From contig NC_049993.1 in assembly GCF_000003815.2 (NCBI RefSeq), positions 2,808,358-2,872,357 on the forward strand: a DNA stretch of 64,000 bases, read 5' to 3'. A model generated the notes under the pieces. That model worked only from the letters and a program-made list of their open reading frames with translations, ran no database searches and was not told where the DNA came from. The stretch is from Branchiostoma floridae (taxonomy: Eukaryota > Chordata > Leptocardii > Amphioxiformes > Branchiostomatidae). A program made the translations under genes and the position numbers. Below are positions 59,131 through 64,000 of the stretch, piece by piece (the first letter of the stretch is position 1; each line of letters begins with the position of its first letter).

Positions 59131-60330
59131 ACGTGACCTTCCGTGACCCCGCACAGAGCCACACCTGTGCGCGTCAGTCGGAGAGTTAATTGAATCAAAG
59201 ACCTAGCCAATCAGCGAAGAGGAGGCCAAAGGCTAATTAATATTCATAAGCCGGGCCTCATGATCCCACATATAGCAGTGTTCCCGCCAGGGGGAGCGAA
59301 GCCCGCCTAAGGCTCTCGCATTTTAGACTATTCAGAAGGCTTTATATTGTATCAGTTCTTAGGGGCATATCTATGATAATCGCAGCAGTCACTTAACTTC
59401 TCTTCAGGAGTTTAGCGTAACACTATTTCAGGTCAAACCGTCAAAGGCAACTAAAAACAAACTTTAACGTTACTGAGTTCAACAGTACTTATAACTTGTT
59501 ATCCGAAGTTGAAACGCTAGCGATGGTATTTTCGCTGCGCTGTTAGCTCCGTGCGACTGTTGTTGACGGTCTTCTAACGGTATATTTTGCACCCCTGTAC
59601 CCTGGTATGAGTAACATTTGGTATAGATAGGCATAAGACAGTTGGTAAAATGATCCAAGTGAAATTTTTGGCATAAAGTACTGTAAAAGGCTTAATTCCA
59701 GCACTTTTTTTGGGGGAAATTGGTTTTCTTTCGTTCTCCATGCCATGACCTTTCGGACGTTCACCCCACAGAGCCGACATCTGCACCTGCGTCTAGCCGG
59801 CAGGAAGAGTTAATTCAATTGATGGTTCAGCCAATCAGCGAAGAGGAAAGCGAAGGCTAATTAATATTCATAAGCGGGACCACACAATACGTTAACTTGA
59901 AGACTCAGGCCGTACAGACTTCTCGCCAGGATTTTTTCAAAGCGTCGGACAGGGGTCCGGGGGCCGCCGAATGTCCCTGGCGGGGTCCAGGGGCAGGGCC
60001 ACTGGGGGGGGGGGGGGACCCAGGTGGGCGAAGCCCCCCCGGAAGCTCTTGCATTTTAGACTATTGAGAAGGCTTCTTTTATCAGTTTTTTTAGGGCCAT
60101 ATCTACGATAATCGTAGCAGTCACTTACTTCTCTTCAGCAGTTTGACTTTAAAATATTTCGGGTCAAAGCTTCAAAGACAACTAAAACCTCATAAACAAC
60201 AAACTTTACTTAGCTCAACAGTATACAAAAATATTGTACGGGTTGCCATCCTTAGTTGAAGCGCTTATTTATAGCGCTAGTATCTTCGCTGCGCCGTTAG
60301 CCGCCGTGCGACTTTTGTTGACGGTCTGAT
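58974..60330 (-). repeat. tandem duplication of a 0.6-0.75 kb block inside Rep-A copy 3
   Basis: The series TTTGGTATAGATAGGCAT, CAGCCAATCAGCGAAGAGGA, GGCTAATTAATATTCATAAG, CTCGCATTTTAGACTATT, ATCTACGATAATCG (or one-base variant), TTCGCTGCGC..GTTAGC and TTGTTGACGGTCT occurs at 59009-59573 and again at 59611-60327. The second copy carries a G/C-rich insertion near 59930-60050, including a run of about 13 G. Confidence 0.85.
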
Positions 60331-61573
60331 ATCCCTACGTCGCCGCCTCGCTGATATTCCCACGGACATGTTTCAAGAAAAATACCCAGCAAAAAATGCT
60401 GTTCTGTGTCAAATTCTATTCTATAAAACATGTGGGACTCGGTGTTACAGTCTAAATATTTTGTAGAAGCACCGCTGTAGGAAAGAAGGTCCAAGCAATG
60501 TAAAACATCACGTAGCATGAAGTTCGCTGTCAACTGGCACACAGCACATGACTGTTTTAAACTCTAAGTCTAATCAACAGCCGTGTTTGATTGATAGCCG
60601 GCGGTCCTTTGATGAAGTCGGCGAAAGGTGCGTTAGTTAGAAAATCTGCGTTTAGTTTTGATACGTAATTATAAGTTAGACAGTGGCGAGAATGATTATT
60701 TTCTCATCAATATTTCTCTTCAGAATTATTTGAACTTAATTGTACATCTAAACAATTGGCTTACCTGTGCAATGTTTATATGATTAATGATCAGTGTACT
60801 GAAATCATGTGTAACGTATGGCTCCTAGTCAATAGATCAGCATTTTCTCTATAGTGACCACCTGTCTATAGTGGCCACATTTCCTAGTGCTGTTGTTGTT
60901 TGACATAAACTTTGAACATTTAAATTGTAAGTAACTTTAAACTGCCAGAGTTTCAGCCCAATAAAACACTCTCAGCGCCAGGGTATGAACAGACTGACCA
61001 GACAGACGAAAATAAATCCTCGAACAAGGTTCAATCGTATCTTCCGGGTCTGGCAGGAAGTTGTTAAACTAAAATAAGAATAGGCTCGATGGCTGATTGC
61101 ATACAAAGTAAAACAGTTTAACAGTTTTACAGCTTGAAGAAAACAAACGCTCCTACAGTACCTGCACCTGCTTGATAATTATTAAATCGTATGCCCTACT
61201 TGAATAAAAAAAGTTCACTGCAATAATAAATGTACCCACATCACAAGGAGCTTATACTTTTTTAAACTTACACCTAGTTATCGTACTGAAAATTGTTAAT
61301 GACATTACATGAAGTCATTCAACAATTTTCAGTCATGATGAAAATTTTCTGAATGGAAGGTGTGATTATTGTCATTTTCTGAAAAATAGAAGCAAGCTCT
61401 GTTTTTACCTGGAATCAATTCACAATACCAGTCCACTTTGGGGGATAATGTACTGTTAAGAGGATGTTCCATTTTTGCGCAGGGGTGATTTGGAACAGTC
61501 CAATGTTGCGTGGAAAGGGGTATGGCTGAAATATGCTGTATTTGCTCTTAAGCAAATGTCGGCCTTTCTAGTT

Positions 61574-62335
61574 ATACAAATTAAGTCCTCATTTGCATAA
61601 CATGTATATCATTATAAGCATCTTTGCTTAAGCTACCTGCATGTCTAAAATGGTGTCAATCCGTCGATCCTTTCTGCAGTTATCCTATTTTTGCTGTCTT
61701 GTCACAAACGCCCCTGCAGTTCCAAAATTAAATGTTAGGGAACTGAAACTTGTTCCACTTTGTCATGACACTAAAAGCTATTTACCACCCAAATGTTAAC
61801 ACCATATCATGTTCGGGACACGAGATAAATAGAAAAAAAAATGCTATGGTAGAATAATCTCATTAATCATGCAAATCTACACCTATTTTGTATCATTCAT
61901 TTTGTACAACATTGTCTAAGGTACCCGCATACCAAAAATCATAAAAAATCCGTTCTTCCCTTCCTGAGTTATCGTCATCAGAAGTTTTTGAGAAAAATGC
62001 CTCTGCTATCCAAAAACTAGCCCCTAGGGGGGCCCAAAATTATGTCCTTTGTGTGGTAATCCTTCTAAGATATTCACAAAAAAGCGCCAGACTTTCCAGA
62101 GCAACTTGCTAAGGGGCCCAAACTACCCAAGCTATATGCCACCCAAAAATCAAGACCATATCGCATCAAGATCAAAAGATCCAAACAAAAGAATTTCTGC
62201 TGCGTTACCAAGGTCAAATACTAGGGGAACCAAAATTAACCTTGAACTTTGTCTTTCAAACACCTACTCACATACTAAATATCATAGGAATCAATAGGTT
62301 CTTGAGTTGCTGACTACAAATATATTCAAACAGAC
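61574..62335 (-). repeat. GT-tailed interspersed repeat, copy 4 (inverted)
   Basis: In inverse it carries AAACAAGACC..TGG-type blocks of the copy at 6356: CAAGACCATATCGCATCAAG, TAGGGGAACCAAAATTAACC and TTGAACTTTGTCTTTCAAAC. Its far end runs directly into (CAGACAGACAGG) and the long GTCTGTCT array. Another diverged block of the same kind begins at 61660, so two overlapping copies may be present. Confidence 0.55.
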
Positions 62336-64000
62336 AGACAGGTACACCCAAAACCCTGTCTGTCTTGTACCCTGTCTGTCTGACTCCCAGTCTGTCTGAC
62401 TCCCTGTCTGTCTAACTCCCTGAATCCCCGTCTGTCTGTCTGCCTGTCTGTATAAGTCTCCGTCTGTCTGGTACTCTGTCTGTCTGACTGCCTGTCTGTT
62501 TGAGTCCCTGTCTGTCTGATTCCCTGACCGTCTGACTCCCTATCTGTCTGAGTCCCCGTCTGTCTGGTACCCTGTCTGTGTGCGCCCCTGTCTGTCGTTA
62601 TCCCCGTCTGTCTGACTCCCTAAGTTGCCTGTCTGTGTGAGTCCCCGTCTATCTGACTCCTTGTCTGTCTAACACCCTGTCTGTCTGGTACCCTGTCTGT
62701 CTGACTCCCTGTCTGTCTGACTCACTGTCTATCTGACTCCCTGAGTCCCCGTCTATCTGTCTGCTTGTTTGTCTGAGTCCCCATCTGTCTGACTCCCTGT
62801 CCGTCTGAGTCCCTATCTGTCTGAGTCCCTGTCTGTCTGACTCCCTGTCTGTCTGACTCTCTGTCTGTCTGAGTCCCTGTCTGTCTGACTCTCTGTTTGT
62901 CTGGTACCCTGTCTGTCTGACTCCTGAGTCCCCGTCTGCCCGTCTGCCTGTCTACTGAGTCCCCGTCTGCCCGTCTGCCTGTCTATCTAAAACCCCGTTT
63001 GTCTGACTCCCTGCCTGTCTGATTCCCTGTCTGTCTGACTCCTTGTCTGTATAATTGCATGTCTGTCTGATCCCCGTCAGTCTGACTCCATGTCAGTTTG
63101 ACTGCCTGTCCTCTCAGAGTCCTCGTCTGTTTGACTCCCTGACTGTCTGACTCCCTGTCTGTCTGACTCCATTCTGTCTGATACCCTGTCTGTCTTAGTC
63201 CTTGTCTGTCGTTATCCCTGTCTGTCTGACTCCCTGAGTCCCCGTCTGTCTGCCTTCCTGTCTGTCTGTCTGAGTCCCCGTCTGTCTGACTTCCTGTCTG
63301 TCTGGTATCCTGTCTGTCTAAGTCACTGTCTGTCTGAGTCCCTGTCTGTCTGAGTTCCTATCTGTCTGACTCCCTGTCTGTCTCACACCCTGTCTGTCTA
63401 ACTCCCTGTCTGTATGAGTCCCTGTCTGTCTGAGTCCGTCTTCATGACTCTCTGTCTGTCTGACTCATGGTCTGTCTGAACCCTGTCCGTCTTTTACCCT
63501 GTCTGTCTGAGTCTCTGTCTGTCTGTCTGTCTGACTGCCTGTCTGACTGGTACCCAGTCTATCTGACTTCCTGACTGTCTGACACCCCGTCTGTCTGACT
63601 CCCTGTCTGTCTGACTCCCTGTCTGTCTGAGTCCCTGTCTGTCTGACTTTCTGTCTGTCTGACCCCCTGTCTGTCTGACTTCCTGTTTGTCTGACTCCCT
63701 GTCTGTCTGACTCCCTGGCTGTCTGAATGCCTGACTGTCTAGTTCCCTGTCTGTCCGACTCCCTGTCTGCCTGAGTCGCTGTCTGTATGAGTCCCTGTCA
63801 GTCTGAATTCCTGTTTGTCTGACTCCCTTACTGTCTGACACCGTGTCTATCTGACTCCCTGACTGTCTAGTTCCATGTCTGTCCGACTCCCTGTCTGTCT
63901 GATACCCTGTCTGTCGGATTCCCTGTCCGTCTGATACCCTGTCTGTCTGATTCCCTGTGTGTCTGATACCCTGTCTGTCTGATTCCATGTTTGTCTGAGT
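62336..64000 (-). repeat. GTCTGTCT-rich degenerate minisatellite, reaching the window end
   Basis: Over 1.6 kb the sequence repeats GTCTGTCTGACTCCCT (16 bp) with variants GAGTCCCT, GGTACCCT, GATTCCCT and GAATCCCC. The minus strand gives long open frames rich in Gln, Thr, Asp, Arg and Ser, as any 16-bp repeat without stops does; I do not regard these as genes. The array starts at the microsatellite end of the preceding interspersed repeat. Confidence 0.95.

Larger units (their letters stand above)
58231..61573 (-). repeat. Rep-A interspersed repeat, copy 3, inverted and internally expanded
   Basis: It begins TAATTATATTTCAGCCATAC and ends GGCCTTTCTAGTT, the reverse of copies 1 and 2. At 3.3 kb it is about twice as long because of an extended 163-bp array and a duplicated 0.6-kb block with an AATTAATATTCATAAG core. 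The part 60340-61430 has no match to the other copies and may be a separate insertion. Confidence 0.7.

Noticed and set aside
58457-59210. Overlapping minus-strand open frames with a repeated peptide around IWGHYQGTSL
   Set aside because: The repetition equals the 163-bp DNA unit of Rep-A; frames shift between units and no domain is recognised.
63494-63988. Long minus-strand open frame rich in Gln, Thr, Asp and Arg
   Set aside because: It is a translation of the GTCTGTCT array; any stop-free 16-bp repeat gives such frames. No start context or family.

Overview
The window looks like a draft-assembly piece of a repeat-rich, intron-rich animal genome. It has spliced genes with GT/AG introns, cut-and-paste transposon remnants, minisatellites and two 100-base assembly gaps. 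My best guess is a cephalochordate (amphioxus, Branchiostoma). That is inferred from the gene families (CYP4-type P450, cytosolic sulfotransferase, nucleotidyltransferase/TPR fusions) and the style of repeats; no species can be proved from the sequence alone.

All protein-coding loci I can support lie on the minus strand. (1) 12461-19001: a five-exon gene whose joined exons give an intact 1377-residue protein. It has an N-terminal TPR-like helical region, a GlnD/DUF294-like nucleotidyltransferase core with an intact G-S...D-x-E motif, and twelve 42-residue kinesin-light-chain-type TPRs. (2) 25149-34555: a tandem paralogue with the same five exons and the same intron phases, but with a +1 insertion in exon 1, a 7-base deletion at the start of exon 5 and an early stop. 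It is probably a recent pseudogene unless the assembly is wrong. A 2.27-kb CACTA-type element sits in its intron 4. (3) 37564-45604: a CYP4-family P450 locus of which I can place eleven exons. It has an in-frame stop in exon 7, a partial second copy of the I-helix exon, no K-helix (ExxR) exon where phase demands one, and a triplicated 3' end, so it is very probably a pseudogene. (4) 49715-53107: a six-exon cytosolic sulfotransferase, intact at 293 residues if a weak exon-5 donor is used. P450 and sulfotransferase are phase I and phase II detoxification families, but nothing here shows coregulation. A tRNA-Gly(GCC)-like gene with a Pol III terminator lies at 12184-12257 on the minus strand.

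Region by region. 1-12.1 kb is repeats: a piggyBac-like end, a ~1.7-kb repeat called Rep-A here, a 1.8-kb fold-back element, a GT-tailed interspersed repeat, a CCAAT-rich array and a 1.7-kb minisatellite with a 115-bp unit and 230-bp higher-order units. 12.2-19 kb holds the tRNA and the first NTase-TPR gene; 19-25 kb is intergenic with degenerate tandem repeats; 25-34.6 kb is the second NTase-TPR locus; 34.7-37.4 kb holds three MITE-like elements and gap 1; 37.4-45.6 kb is the P450 pseudogene with gap 2. 45.9-47.7 kb is Rep-A with a nested TTAA-flanked element; 49.7-53.1 kb is the sulfotransferase; 53-58 kb holds one MITE and little else; 58.2-61.6 kb is an inverted Rep-A copy with internal duplication. 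61.6-64 kb is a GT-tailed repeat whose end runs into a long GTCTGTCT-rich array that leaves the window.

The most interesting coding content is the tandem NTase-TPR family: a prokaryote-style nucleotidyltransferase core between two TPR regions, with a repeat number that differs between neighbours. All exon ends were worked out by eye from splice signals, phase continuity and comparison of the two paralogues or known families.
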